NCBI GenBank assembly: GCA_025916675.1
Contig: CP098402.1
Span: 2,103,205-2,167,204, forward strand
Direction of reading: 5' to 3'
DNA length: 64,000 nucleotides
DNA from: Phycisphaera sp.
Lineage (GTDB): Bacteria; Planctomycetota; Phycisphaerae; Phycisphaerales; UBA1924
The position numbers and the translations under genes are program-made. The notes beneath the pieces were generated by a model that was not told the origin of the DNA, searched no databases, and saw only the letters and a list, made by a program, of their open reading frames with translations. Of this stretch, positions 35,653 through 46,579 are shown one piece after another (the first letter of the stretch is position 1; every line of letters begins with the position of its first letter).

Positions 35653-36828
35653 ATGAGTGACTTTGGCGAGCGGTCTGTCGAGCTTCACTCGAGTCATCGC
35701 GGCAAGATCGAGACTGGCGTCAAGGTGCCGCTCGGGTCTCGCGACGACCTGTCCATCGCGTACACGCCGGGCGTGGCCGAGCCGTGCCTGCTGATCGCCA
35801 AAGACGTGGAACGGTCGTTTGATCTGACGTGCCGGGGCAACACCGTGGCGATCCTGACCGACGGATCGGCTGTTCTGGGCTTGGGCAACATCGGACCCAC
35901 TGCCGCGATGCCGGTGATGGAAGGCAAGGCGGCGTTGTTCAAGAAGTTTGCCGATGTCGACGCGTGGCCGATTTGCGTTGATTCGCAGGATGCCGGCGAA
36001 CTGGTCCGGGTTGCCCGGTTGCTCGCGCCAACGTTCGGCGGTATCAACCTGGAAGACATCTCCGCACCCCGGTGCTTCGAGATCGAGCAGCAGTTGCAAG
36101 ACCTTGGCATCCCGGTGTTCCATGACGATCAGCACGGAACGGCGATCGTGCTGCTGGCGGCGATGATCAACGCGTCCAGGCTGGTCGGCAAGGAACTCAG
36201 CGATCTTACTGTCGTGGTCTCGGGCGCGGGTGCTGCCGGCACGGCTATCGCTCAGCTCTTGCGATGCGTGAACCAGGATCCGACCCTGTGCGTGCCGGTG
36301 CGCGACATCATCGTGTGCGATTCGACGGGGGCGATCCACGCCCAACGAGAGAGACTGAGCCCAGAGAAGGCCAGCCTCTTGTCCTATACGAACCGCCACG
36401 GCAGGAGCGGCAGCGTGCATGACGTGCTCGAAGGGGCCGACGTGTTCATCGGCGTGAGCGTTGGTGGATTGCTGGCTCGCAATGACATCGAGCGGATGGC
36501 CCGCGACCCGATCATCCTCGCGATGGCCAACCCCGAGCCCGAGATCATGCCCGATGTTGCCCGCAGCGCCGGAGCCGCGGTGATCGGCACCGGCCGCAGC
36601 GACTTCCCGAACCAGGTGAACAACGTTCTGGCATTCCCGGGCATCTTCCGTGGCGCGCTCGACTGCCGGGCACCACGCATCACGTCGAAGATGAAGCTGG
36701 CCGCCGCGTTCGCGCTGGCCGAGGCGGTGGAGAGCCCCACCGCCGAGATGATCCTGCCCGATCCGCTGGATCTGTCGGTGCCGCCGAAGGTTGCCGCAGC
36801 GGTGCGCGAGGCGGCGGAGTCTGGTTGA
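35653..36828 (+). CDS. NAD(P)-dependent malic enzyme
   Basis: 391 aa, the short bacterial form without the phosphotransacetylase-like domain of MaeB. Motifs: AYTPGVAEPC, LTDGSAVLGLGNIGP, the catalytic region EGKAALFKKF, FHDDQHGTA (metal and substrate), and the Rossmann loop SGAGAAGTAIA. It decarboxylates malate to pyruvate with NAD(P)H production, at the TCA/gluconeogenesis junction. Convergent with the GNAT gene, nine bases apart. NAD versus NADP preference is not assigned. Confidence 0.94.
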   Translation: MSDFGERSVELHSSHRGKIETGVKVPLGSRDDLSIAYTPGVAEPCLLIAKDVERSFDLTCRGNTVAILTDGSAVLGLGNIGPTAAMPVMEGKAALFKKFADVDAWPICVDSQDAGELVRVARLLAPTFGGINLEDISAPRCFEIEQQLQDLGIPVFHDDQHGTAIVLLAAMINASRLVGKELSDLTVVVSGAGAAGTAIAQLLRCVNQDPTLCVPVRDIIVCDSTGAIHAQRERLSPEKASLLSYTNRHGRSGSVHDVLEGADVFIGVSVGGLLARNDIERMARDPIILAMANPEPEIMPDVARSAGAAVIGTGRSDFPNQVNNVLAFPGIFRGALDCRAPRITSKMKLAAAFALAEAVESPTAEMILPDPLDLSVPPKVAAAVREAAESG

Positions 36829-36837
36829 GCCAAGCGT

Positions 36838-37302
36838 TCAACCGAGCGAGATGCGGTAGCAGCGGATATCGCAGACTGGCTCGAAACCCAGGGCCTTGTG
36901 AGCAGCCTGGCTGGCGAGATTGTCCATCTCGGCGTCGGAGGCGAATTCTCTGCACCCCTTCGATCGGGCCCAGGCTTTTGCGGACTCGACGAGTGCCTTG
37001 CCAACGCCCATCCCGCGGCACGACGAGTCGACGAACCAGCCCTCGAGGTAGCCAACGGGCGAGCTCTCGCATCCCTCGGCGAACTGGCGCAGCGAGACCT
37101 CGGCCATGCCCACGCGATCGTCGCCACGCCACGCGATGAGCACGGTGTGGGGCAGGTGGTCGATGGTGCCGGTGTCGAAGTACTCCGCGACCATGCGCTC
37201 GGCGTGGGGCGTGACCCAGTCGGGCCCAAGAGCCTGGCGCATGGCGAGCCAATGCGGGGCGTCACCTTGAAGTGCGGGCTTGACGGTGATGGCGTCGGCC
37301 AT
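36838..37302 (-). CDS. GNAT acetyltransferase, AAC(6')-like
   Basis: 154 aa. Motif A SSCRGMGVGKALVE binds acetyl-CoA; YLEGWFVD before it and CREFASDAEMDNLASQAAHKALGFE after it match the aminoglycoside 6'-N-acetyltransferase-like branch of GNATs. Chromosomal members of this branch often have other or unknown substrates, so resistance should not be assumed. It is the last gene of the long minus-strand run, 11 bp after the UDP-glucuronate decarboxylase. Confidence 0.85.
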   Translation of the reverse strand: MADAITVKPALQGDAPHWLAMRQALGPDWVTPHAERMVAEYFDTGTIDHLPHTVLIAWRGDDRVGMAEVSLRQFAEGCESSPVGYLEGWFVDSSCRGMGVGKALVESAKAWARSKGCREFASDAEMDNLASQAAHKALGFEPVCDIRCYRISLG

Positions 37303-37313
37303 CGATGAATCCT

Positions 37314-38284
<971 letters not shown>

Positions 38285-38288
<4 letters not shown>

Positions 38289-39301
38289 CGCTTGGCTCCA
38301 CTGTGCTGCTTGAGGTACGACGCGTACCCGGTGATCGCTTCGACGGGGTCGTACGTGGGCGTGAAGCCCAGGCCCCGCTCGGTCTGGGCCATGTCGGCCA
38401 GGGTGAAGTCTTGATAGAACCTGCGGACGTTGGCGGGCATGTCGAAGTACTCGGTGGGCAACTCGCTTGCCTTGAGCCCGAGACCCGCCCGTACGGCGTC
38501 GGTGAGCTGGTTGAAGGTTGTGGGCTTGCCGCTGCCCAGGTTGTACACGCCCGGCGTGGGTTGCTTGAAGTCGCCAAGGCCGAGGCCCGCGAGCACGCAA
38601 TCGACCACGTCGTCGACGTAGACCTGGTCTCTCGCCTGGTCGCCCGGCGTGAACAGCCGGGGCGCGGTGCCGGCAAGCATCTGCTGGGCGAGCTTGTAGG
38701 CCATCGAGGCCATCGCGCCCTTGTTCGACTCGCCCGGGCCGAAGACGTTGAAGAAGCGCAGGCCGACGATCGACGCGTTCGAGTCTTGCTGCTGCACGCG
38801 GCGGTGGCTGTTCTCCATGACCCACTTGCTGAAGCCGTAGATATTGTCGGGCTTGCCGGCCGCATCGAGGGGGAAGGGCTGGTGCTCGGCCGCTTGCGTG
38901 GGCGTGCCATAGGTCGCGGCGCTGCTGGCGTAGACCAGCTTGTGGCCGGCCTCGAGCACGGACTCGAGCAGTCCGTCCCAAGCCGGGCCGGCGTTGTCGT
39001 CGAGCATCTGGGCCTGATCTTCGACCGTGGTGTCGGTGATGGCGGCCATGTGGACGAGGCCCACCGACTTGTGGCCGATGAGCGTGAGCAGGTAGGTCCA
39101 GTCCTGGGCGATGACCTCGCAGGAGACCGGGCCCAGTTCGTGGCGGTCGTAGGCCTCGACGAGGTTGCGGAACGAGCCCACGCGGAAGTCGTCGATGCAG
39201 ATGATCTGGGCGTCGGGCCGAGCGCGCGAGAGGGCGGCGCAGCAGTTGGAACCCACAAAGCCGGCACCGCCGGTCACGATATAGGTCGATGGCTCGGGCA
39301 T
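38285..39301 (-). CDS. hldD: ADP-glyceromanno-heptose 6-epimerase
   Basis: 338 aa extended [12 protein letters not shown] at the N-terminus binds [36 protein letters not shown] and the [22 protein letters not shown] block are characteristic of HldD/RfaD, the last step of ADP-L-glycero-D-manno-heptose synthesis for LPS inner core. Its presence points to a heptose-containing lipopolysaccharide or glycan. Coupled to the next gene by a 4-base overlap. Confidence 0.92.
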
Positions 39302-39328
39302 GCCGCCAAGGGTAGGTCGACCAAGGGG

Positions 39329-40033
39329 CTATTTCGGCTCTTTGGGGATGTGCAGCACCTGGCCCGGGCGAATGGACCGGATCGACCGGAGGCCCAGCCG
39401 CTCCTTGTTGAAGGCGTAGATGAATTCGGCGTGCTGGGTCGTGTCGTAGTGGAACTTCGAGATGGCCCCAAAGTTGTCGTTGTCCTTGACGACGTACTCG
39501 GTGTACTCGGTCGACAGGGCCTGCGGTGGCGGCACCTCGGCCGGGTTGCCAAGGGGGTCGACGATGATGCCCTGGATGTTGTCCGGGTTGATCGGCACGC
39601 GCCAGACCTGCCCCTCCTTCAGGCGACTGGGATCTTTGAAGGGGTTGGCCTGGGCGATGATGGCCGAGAGTTTCTTGTCGCCGTAGTAATGGCTGGCGAT
39701 GTCGCCAAGGTTTCGATCGTTCCTGGTCGTGGTGTGCATGTGGAACTGCGGCGGCAGCACGCCCAACGCGCCGTCGGGGTCGTGCACCACAGGATCGATG
39801 ATGAGCGGCCGGGCGGGCTCGGGATCGGGATCGCCCATGGTCAGCGTGGGTGGCTCGGGATCGGCATCGTGCTCGGGCTGAGCTTCCTCGTCCACCGTGC
39901 TAGCCATGACCACGGGCGCCTCGCGGTGGACTGGCCACAGCCAGTAGACGGCATTCCATAGGGCGGCCAGGGCCAGCAGCCCGATCGCCGTCTGCCGGAA
40001 CGAGCCCGGGTTGGCCTGTGGCGTGGTGGTCAT
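39329..40033 (-). CDS. Membrane-anchored protein with two LysM-type domains
   Basis: 234 aa. One N-terminal membrane helix (~15-33), an acidic/proline-rich linker (~45-90), then two LysM-like modules (~100-147: [21 protein letters not shown] ... VWRVP; ~178-230: [23 protein letters not shown] ... VLHIP). LysM domains bind peptidoglycan N-acetylglucosamine, so it may tether the inner membrane to the wall. It begins four bases after the secDF stop. Confidence 0.85.
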   Translation of the reverse strand: MTTTPQANPGSFRQTAIGLLALAALWNAVYWLWPVHREAPVVMASTVDEEAQPEHDADPEPPTLTMGDPDPEPARPLIIDPVVHDPDGALGVLPPQFHMHTTTRNDRNLGDIASHYYGDKKLSAIIAQANPFKDPSRLKEGQVWRVPINPDNIQGIIVDPLGNPAEVPPPQALSTEYTEYVVKDNDNFGAISKFHYDTTQHAEFIYAFNKERLGLRSIRSIRPGQVLHIPKEPK

Positions 40034-40037
40034 GCGA

Positions 40038-43000
40038 TTAGCTCATCGGCTGGTCGGGCTCCTGGGCTGTCGTGGGGGCGGGCTGGGAGCCCGAAAACCC
40101 GCTAGCCGCCTCGGCATCATCGGTGCCACCCGAGGGATCGGCCTTGCGCGACCACACCAGCGGCGCGGCGACGGCGACCGACGAGTAGGTACCCACCATG
40201 ACGCCGATCAGCAGGACGTACGCGAACGGCCGCAGGCCCTCACCACCCATAAAGTAGAGCACGGAAACGGCGAACAGGGTGGTGCCCGACGTGATGACCG
40301 TGCGGCTGAGGGTCTGGTTGATCGACAGGTTCACCACGCGCCGGTTGGCGTAGGGCAGCTTGCCCCGGTTCTCGCGGATGCGGTCCATGATGATGATCGT
40401 GTCGTTCAGCGAGTAGCCGATGATGGTCAGCAGCGCGGCGACGGTGTTGAGATCGATGCGGAAGGGGAGCACGCTGAGGCTGCTGGCGACCTTGGCCCCG
40501 CTTGGGAACTCGTACACCAGTTCGGCGATGGCGATCATGCCAAGGGCGATGAGCACGTCGTGGGCGAGCGCCGTGAGCGCGACCAGCGAGTAGCGGACCG
40601 AGCCGAAGCGGACCCAGATGTAGATCGTGATCAGCACGAAGCTGATCACGACGGCGAACACGGCGCGGCCCCGGAACTCCTGGGCGATGGCCGGGCTGAA
40701 GTTGCTGACGCTTGCCAGCGTCGTCGAGGTCGTGAGCGCCTCGCGCAGCACACGCCACTCCAACTGGCCCACGTCCTGCCACCAGCGATCCCGATCGCCG
40801 AAGTAACTGGTCTGGGGATCAATGGTCAGCAGCACCACCGAGCGGACAGTGCCATCGTCGTACCGATCGAGCACGCGCATCTCGCGCGGGCGACCGAGCG
40901 TGGACGAGAAGTCGGCCTGGCCTCGCAGCAGATCGATGCGCTGTTCGAGTTGCTCGAGCGTCTGGCCCTGGGTGATGTCCTGGAGGACAAGGGCGGCACC
41001 GCCAACGTACCCGTCGACTTCGTCGCGGTACTGAGGCTGGCCGATGTGGGTGCCCAGCGGGGTCGGGCTCGAGATCGGGTAGACCGGCGCGCGGCGTGCG
41101 TCGGTTTCGTCGGATTGAGCAAAGCTGACAGCCGCCTGGACGTCGAGCACGTCCTCGAACGCCCGGGCCAGGGCGTCCTGCACGTCGTCGGCGTTGGTGG
41201 CCAGCGTCTTGATCTGGAAGGTATCGCTCGTCACCCCGTCGTCGTCGGGGTCGAGCGGCACGATGTCGGCCTGCTCGAGCAGCGCGAGCTCGCTGCCCTG
41301 GGGCGCGGCCTCGGCCACTTCCATCACGCGCTCGAGCACCTCGGGACGGGCCAGCTTCTGCTGCTGTCCGGTCGCGTCGTCGGTGCCGAAACGCAGAACG
41401 ACCTGCGTGCCGCCAACGAACTCGGTGTCGAGCATGCGGTCGCGCTGGGTGATGATCAGCGCGATGCTTCCCAGCACCGCAAAGAGCGAGATGGCGTAGG
41501 TGATGTGCCGCAGGCTGACCCAGTTGATCTTGGGCTCGAGCACGCGATCGATGAGCGGGATGGCCGTGGCCAGCATCGACGTCTTGGGCTTGCCAAGCGC
41601 CTTGAGGTTCACGTCGTCGACCAGCACCGATAGCAGCAAGCGGCTGATGACCAGGGCGGCGATCATGGTGCAGACCACGCCGACGCCCAGGGTGATCGCG
41701 AAGCCCTTGACCTCTTGCGTGCCCACGCCAACGAGCACGACGCAGACGATGAGGTTGGTCACGTTGCCATCAACGATGGCCGACAGCGCCCGCTGGTAGC
41801 CCAGCTTGGCGGCCTGGGAGAGGTCGAGCCCGTTTCGCAGTTCTTCGCGGATGCGCTCGAAGATGAGCACGTTAGCGTCCACCGCCATACCGAACGTGAG
41901 CACCACGCCCGCGATGCCGGGCATGGTGAAGGCCGACTGGTTGTGGGCCATCGCGCCCAGGATGAGGGCGGCGTTGCAGCCCAGGGCGATCACCGCAATG
42001 ATGCCGTAGGTGAAGTAGTAGAGCACCATGAAGATGCTGACGGCGATGAGGGCGTAGATGCCGGCCTGCAGCCCGGCGTCGAGGTTGTCCTTACCCAGGC
42101 TCGGGCCGATGGTGTTCTCGCTGATGGGCTCGGGCGACAGGCGGGCCTGGAGTGCGCCGGCGTTGAGGATCTGGATGATGTCGCTGAGTTCTTCGGGTGA
42201 GAAGTCTCCCGAGATGCTGCCGTTGGTTGAGATCCGGCCCTGGAGCGTCGGGGCGGTGATGATGCGATCGTCGAGGATGACCGCCATGTTGTCGCCCACG
42301 TGCTCGCGGGTCAGCTCGCCCAGGCGCTGGCCGCCCAGGGTGTCCATGTTGAAGACGATGTTGCTGCGCCCCAGCTCATCGCGGCCCTGGTAAGAACGGG
42401 TTACCTGCCAGTCGCCCTCGGCGCTGGTCATGCGGTTGCCGACCTGGTCCCAGACCAGCATCCAGTATTGCCCGTCGTACGGCTCGACCACGAAGCCGTC
42501 GCCGCCGCGGTTGGCGAAGAAGCCGACCGGGTCGGCTTCGAGCGCCTCGGACTGCGCGATCGTGTCGAACCACGACTCGATCTTGGCTAGCTGGAGCCAC
42601 ACGGCGCCATCGGGGCTGGCATTGCGCGGGCCGAGCTCTTGAAGCTCTTCGCGCAGGCTGGTCTCGTCGGCCCGGCTATTGGCATCGACGGTGATGCGGA
42701 AGTCGAGCTCGCCCGAACCACGCAGCAGCCGCTTGAGGTCCTGCGGGTCGTCGAGCGAGCGGCGCTCGGCGGTGTACGTGTCGTACGAGGCCTCGATGCG
42801 CTTGAGCTGGGCCTGGAGCGAGCTCTCGCCCTCGGCTTCGCCCGAGCCGGCACGCGCCATCATCGCGTCCCACGCCCGCTGGAACGGGCTTGGCAGCGTC
42901 ACGGGCTCGTTGGCGACGGTGTCCATCTTGCGGGTTTCTTCCCGCGAGAACTCGAGCACGCGCCGCACTTCGGCCGGGGTGATGGACAGCTTCAGGGCCG

Positions 43001-43604
43001 CGTCGCGGGCCGCGTCGTAATCGAGCGCCGCGTCGGCGGCCTGGAACTCGGCCTCGTCGAGCGCGTCCGGATCGGGGTCGGCCTGGCTCAGCAGGTCGCG
43101 GTACGCGTTCTCGGCCGCGACGAGGCGGTCGTAGGCCTGTGCGGCGGTCTGGAGGCGATCGGCCAGCTCGGGGCTGTTCGTGCTGATCTCTTCGATCGAG
43201 GCGGCCCGCTCCTGGGCGTCCTCGCCCATCAGGCGCTCGAACCGCACCGGGTCGATCGTGTACTGGCGGATACGCTCGAGCTCGGCGTCGAATTCCCGCC
43301 GGAGGACCTTCACGTTCTCGGTTGGCAGGGGCATCGTGATCTCGAGGCGGTCTCGCCCCACAGGCACGATGCTGATGTCCATCTGGTTGCCGGGATCGAT
43401 GCGCTCGCCCAGCACGGTGGCCAGCTGGTTGAGGATGTCCTGGGCGTTCTGCCCGGGCTCGATCTGGACGGCGTAGGTGAGCGTCACGCCACCGGCCAGG
43501 TCCTTGCCTAGGCGGAGCTTCTCTTTGGGGGGCATGAAGCCCCAGAACGCGAAGGCGAGCATCGCCATCGCCAGTAGGCCCCATCCCAGTCGGTTGCGCA
43601 TCAT
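40038..43604 (-). CDS. secDF: Fused protein-export protein SecD-SecF
   Basis: 1188 aa, SecD (~1-690) followed by SecF (~700-1170) in one chain. SecD signatures: LGKDLAGGVTLTY, and DANVLIFERIREEL in its helix bundle. SecF signatures: FVGGTQV and the SLNDTIIIMDRIREN helix. About 12 membrane helices are expected. It uses the proton gradient to pull preproteins across the membrane after SecA. The first periplasmic region is expanded (~95-330) with a long charged helical insert that standard SecD lacks. A Pro/Thr/Gln-rich tail ends the protein. Follows yajC by 92 bp. Confidence 0.95.
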   Translation of the reverse strand: MMRNRLGWGLLAMAMLAFAFWGFMPPKEKLRLGKDLAGGVTLTYAVQIEPGQNAQDILNQLATVLGERIDPGNQMDISIVPVGRDRLEITMPLPTENVKVLRREFDAELERIRQYTIDPVRFERLMGEDAQERAASIEEISTNSPELADRLQTAAQAYDRLVAAENAYRDLLSQADPDPDALDEAEFQAADAALDYDAARDAALKLSITPAEVRRVLEFSREETRKMDTVANEPVTLPSPFQRAWDAMMARAGSGEAEGESSLQAQLKRIEASYDTYTAERRSLDDPQDLKRLLRGSGELDFRITVDANSRADETSLREELQELGPRNASPDGAVWLQLAKIESWFDTIAQSEALEADPVGFFANRGGDGFVVEPYDGQYWMLVWDQVGNRMTSAEGDWQVTRSYQGRDELGRSNIVFNMDTLGGQRLGELTREHVGDNMAVILDDRIITAPTLQGRISTNGSISGDFSPEELSDIIQILNAGALQARLSPEPISENTIGPSLGKDNLDAGLQAGIYALIAVSIFMVLYYFTYGIIAVIALGCNAALILGAMAHNQSAFTMPGIAGVVLTFGMAVDANVLIFERIREELRNGLDLSQAAKLGYQRALSAIVDGNVTNLIVCVVLVGVGTQEVKGFAITLGVGVVCTMIAALVISRLLLSVLVDDVNLKALGKPKTSMLATAIPLIDRVLEPKINWVSLRHITYAISLFAVLGSIALIITQRDRMLDTEFVGGTQVVLRFGTDDATGQQQKLARPEVLERVMEVAEAAPQGSELALLEQADIVPLDPDDDGVTSDTFQIKTLATNADDVQDALARAFEDVLDVQAAVSFAQSDETDARRAPVYPISSPTPLGTHIGQPQYRDEVDGYVGGAALVLQDITQGQTLEQLEQRIDLLRGQADFSSTLGRPREMRVLDRYDDGTVRSVVLLTIDPQTSYFGDRDRWWQDVGQLEWRVLREALTTSTTLASVSNFSPAIAQEFRGRAVFAVVISFVLITIYIWVRFGSVRYSLVALTALAHDVLIALGMIAIAELVYEFPSGAKVASSLSVLPFRIDLNTVAALLTIIGYSLNDTIIIMDRIRENRGKLPYANRRVVNLSINQTLSRTVITSGTTLFAVSVLYFMGGEGLRPFAYVLLIGVMVGTYSSVAVAAPLVWSRKADPSGGTDDAEAASGFSGSQPAPTTAQEPDQPMS

Positions 43605-43696
43605 GGTGTCACGATTCCTCGTCGAGCGTGCTCGGTCGCCCTTAATCTGATCAGTTGTTCGATCGGGCCCGGCCGGTCTCTCATTTAGTCAGTCGG

Positions 43697-44215
43697 TTAG
43701 CTGTTCGTGGCCAGGGCTTCTTCTTCGACCGGGGCGGCCTCGGCCGACCCTCCGCGAGACGAGATGACCTGCTGGATGGCGCTGCGGGCGAATCGGACGC
43801 GGTTCTGGCCCGAATCGTCGACCTTGAGCACGACCTCGTCGGTGCGCACCTCGGCCACGACGCCGATGATGCCGCCGATGGTCTGGACCTTGTCGTTGCG
43901 CTTCAGGGCGTTGAGCATATCGTCGCGCTCGCGCTTCTCTTTCTTTTGGCGGCGGCCGCCGGTGAAGATCATCATCACCAGGAACACGCCCATGCCCAGC
44001 ATGAGGATGAGCATCATGTCCGGGCCGCCCTGCTGGCCAGTCGGTTGGGCACCCCCACCACCGGTCGTGCCGGGGGCTCCCGTCGTGCCGGGCTGGGCCG
44101 TGCTGCCGGCGGGCGCTTCACCGCTCAGCGGCCCCGCCTCCTGATAGGCCAGGGTGGTCGAGAAACTGGAGAAGTCGAGAACGGGAAGAGAGTTGGGCGA
44201 AAAGATGCCATCCAC
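43697..44215 (-). CDS. yajC: Preprotein translocase subunit YajC
   Basis: 172 aa. A Gly/Thr/Pro-rich N-terminal stretch (~25-65) precedes one membrane helix (~66-86) and the YajC core: RRQKKEKRERDDMLNALKRNDKV and TIGGIIGVVAEV. It is longer than E. coli YajC (110 aa) because of the N-terminal extension and acidic tail. YajC associates with SecDF in the holotranslocon, and here directly precedes secDF, the usual arrangement tgt-yajC-secDF. Confidence 0.94.
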   Translation of the reverse strand: MDGIFSPNSLPVLDFSSFSTTLAYQEAGPLSGEAPAGSTAQPGTTGAPGTTGGGGAQPTGQQGGPDMMLILMLGMGVFLVMMIFTGGRRQKKEKRERDDMLNALKRNDKVQTIGGIIGVVAEVRTDEVVLKVDDSGQNRVRFARSAIQQVISSRGGSAEAAPVEEEALATNS

Positions 44216-44263
44216 GGTCGCGCGGTCCTATTCGTTGCTGGGCCCGGCAGAGAGCCGGGCGGA

Positions 44264-45529
44264 TCAAACCTCACCAACGCCGGACGGGCCGACGCGGGGG
44301 GCATGGTAAGCGGCCTGTGGGATGCCCGACGCCGCGGAGGGCCAGCGATCGGCGAACCCGGCCCAATCGTCGCCGGCGATGGTGGCCCGCAGGTCCATCA
44401 TCAGCCGCTGGTAGAACCGGAGATTGTGCAGCGAGACCAGGATCGGGCCCAGCATCTCCTGGGACATGAACAAATGCCTGATATAGGCCCGGCTGGCCGA
44501 GCGGCCGTGCGTGGGCTGGCAGGCCGGGCAATCGCAGCCGGGCTCCAGGGGCTCGGGATCCTCGGTAAATTTGGCGTTTCGGAGCCTGATCTGGCCCTGC
44601 GGCACGAAGGCGTTGGCGTTGCGGCCATTCCTGCCTGGCAGCACACAGTCGAACATGTCGACCCCCGCGCAGACCGCCGCCACGATGTCCCGCGGGTAGC
44701 CCACGCCCATCAAGTATCGGGGCTTGCCTTCGGGCATCAACGGCGCGGTGAAGCGGACGATGCGGGCGATGTCCTCGCTGGTCTCCCCCACGCTCACCCC
44801 GCCGATGGCGTAGCCGGGCAGGTCGACATTGGTGACTCGCTCGGCCGACCATCGTCGGGCGTCCTCGCTCGTGCCGCCCTGGACGATGCCGAAGAGAGCC
44901 TGCGCGTCGGGCTTGGTATGGGCCTTAGCGCAGCGCTCGAGCCAACGTATGGTGCGCTCGTTGGCGAGTTTGAGGCGGGCGGCGTGGTCGTAGCCATTCC
45001 TGGTGCGATCACGGTCGTGGGCGGCCTGGAGCTTGAGGCGGGTTTGCGAGGCCGGCCCATCGGCCAACTCGATCGCCGGCGGGCAGTCATCGAAGGCCAT
45101 GATGATGTCGGCGCCGATCTTGTTCTGGATGTCCATGGACGCCTCGGGCGTCATGCGGAGCTTCCGACCATCCAGGATCGACCGGAACGTGACGCCGTCC
45201 TCGTCGATGGCGTTGGTGTCGGCCATCGAATACGCCTGGTAGCCGCCCGAGTCGGTGAGGATCGGGCCGTCCCAGCCCATGAAGGCGTGCGCACCACCCA
45301 TGCGGTCGACGAGTTCTGGCCCCGGACGCAGCCAGAGGTGATAGGCGTTGTTGAGCACGACCTGCGCGCCGACCTGGCGGAGCTGCTCGTTGGTCACGCC
45401 CCGCACCGTGGCGCGGGTGCCCACGGTCATGAAGGCTGGCGTGTCGAACACGCCGTAGGGCGTGGTGACGGTTCCCACCCGGCCCTGTGTGCTGCGGCTC
45501 TTTGTCGCGATATCAAAGGTGATGGCCAT
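44264..45529 (-). CDS. tgt: Queuine/preQ1 tRNA-guanine transglycosylase
   Basis: 421 aa TIM-barrel enzyme exchanging G34 of GUN-anticodon tRNAs for the queuosine precursor. Visible: TDSGGYQ, FDDCPP, FGIVQGG, the nucleophile segment FDCVLPGRNGRNA, and a zinc site CDCPACQ ... His in RHLF. The common PTRxARNG turn is PGRNGRNA here. The tRNA-Asp(GTC) in this window is a natural substrate type. It precedes yajC-secDF as in many bacteria. The C-terminal ~45 residues are an extra Pro/Ala-rich part. Confidence 0.95.
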   Translation of the reverse strand: MAITFDIATKSRSTQGRVGTVTTPYGVFDTPAFMTVGTRATVRGVTNEQLRQVGAQVVLNNAYHLWLRPGPELVDRMGGAHAFMGWDGPILTDSGGYQAYSMADTNAIDEDGVTFRSILDGRKLRMTPEASMDIQNKIGADIIMAFDDCPPAIELADGPASQTRLKLQAAHDRDRTRNGYDHAARLKLANERTIRWLERCAKAHTKPDAQALFGIVQGGTSEDARRWSAERVTNVDLPGYAIGGVSVGETSEDIARIVRFTAPLMPEGKPRYLMGVGYPRDIVAAVCAGVDMFDCVLPGRNGRNANAFVPQGQIRLRNAKFTEDPEPLEPGCDCPACQPTHGRSASRAYIRHLFMSQEMLGPILVSLHNLRFYQRLMMDLRATIAGDDWAGFADRWPSAASGIPQAAYHAPRVGPSGVGEV

Positions 45530-45535
45530 GCCCGC

Positions 45536-46489
45536 TCAGCCCCGGCGTTGCCGGTCGGTGGCGTGGCGGAGGGTTTCTTTTTCCTTGTCGGTCAGGCTAC
45601 CCAGGCCCGAGGCCTGGACCTTGTCGAGCACACGGTCGACCTCCTGCTGGCTGATCCCGCCTTGTGCCCTTGGCCGTCCCCTGCCACCCCTTGGTCCTTT
45701 TGGCCCCTTTGGCTTGCGGGAATCGCCGAAGACGTCGAAGAAGTCGATGAGGTGGTGGGTGTTGCGGATAAAGTAGAAGCCCGCGATGGCGCCGCCCAGG
45801 TGGGCCGCCTCGCCGCCGGCGTTCCTGGAACCCGTAAAGAGCATGAAGAACGCGATCGCGACGAAGCCGTAGGCGAAGGTCTTCATCTTGAGCGGGATGG
45901 GCGGGAAGAGCAACTGCACGACGGTGTTGGGCGAGATGTACGCGCAGGCGATCACGATGCCGAACACGCCGGCGGACGCACCAACCAACGGCGTGGCCGG
46001 GTCGCCGGGCAGCAGCAGCGGCAGATTGAGCCCGATCACGCCGCCGAGCAGGTTAAGCAGCAGGTATAAGAGCCCGCCGAAGATGCCGCAGACCAGGTAG
46101 AAGGCGAGGAACTTCTTGGGCCCGAGTTGGTCCTCGACGAGCCGGCCGAAGATGAACAGCCCGAACATGTTGAAGATCAGGTGCATCCAGCCGCCGTGGA
46201 GGAACTGGAACGTGAGGAAGCGCCAGAACTCGAGCCCAAAGATGACCTCGTTGGTCGAGAAGTGGCCGTAGAGCGTCACGGCGTCGACTGGCCCGATGCC
46301 AGGAACGGCATCCGTGGGTTGGCGGATCCACTGGAGCCCCCAGGCGTTCAGAGCGACCAACTGGAACAGGAAGATCGCGACGTTAGCGATGATCAGCGCA
46401 ATCGTCGCTGACACAGGCCAACCGCGATCGGGCCTCAAGCCCGGCGGTGCCTGGTCGCCTCGCATGTAGTTTCGATCGTGCAGCCCCAT
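45536..46489 (-). CDS. Rhomboid-family intramembrane serine protease
   Basis: 317 aa. Six or seven membrane helices; catalytic Ser172 in GASAG and His230 in AAHLGGAIAGF, with Asn107 in the HLIFNMFGL helix. It cleaves membrane-spanning substrates within the bilayer. After the last helix comes a basic Gly/Pro/Arg linker (~258-280) and a C-terminal motif (VLDKVQASGLGSLTDKEKE ...) resembling the DUF6576 tail of Bacteroidetes rhomboids. The same motif ends the neighbouring site-2-type protease. Ends 6 bp before tgt. Confidence 0.93.
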   Translation of the reverse strand: MGLHDRNYMRGDQAPPGLRPDRGWPVSATIALIIANVAIFLFQLVALNAWGLQWIRQPTDAVPGIGPVDAVTLYGHFSTNEVIFGLEFWRFLTFQFLHGGWMHLIFNMFGLFIFGRLVEDQLGPKKFLAFYLVCGIFGGLLYLLLNLLGGVIGLNLPLLLPGDPATPLVGASAGVFGIVIACAYISPNTVVQLLFPPIPLKMKTFAYGFVAIAFFMLFTGSRNAGGEAAHLGGAIAGFYFIRNTHHLIDFFDVFGDSRKPKGPKGPRGGRGRPRAQGGISQQEVDRVLDKVQASGLGSLTDKEKETLRHATDRQRRG

Positions 46490-46579
46490 GGTGCGTTCAT
46501 CGTCCTTGATCTGGGAGGATACTTGGGAAAACCGGCCCGAATCTTGCGGGTGGTGCGGCTCGCGGCCTGATCCTATCGC

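Noticed and set aside
36838-37302. Aminoglycoside resistance gene
   Set aside because: The GNAT resembles AAC(6') enzymes, but a chromosomal copy in an envelope/export gene run with no mobile element does not support calling resistance.
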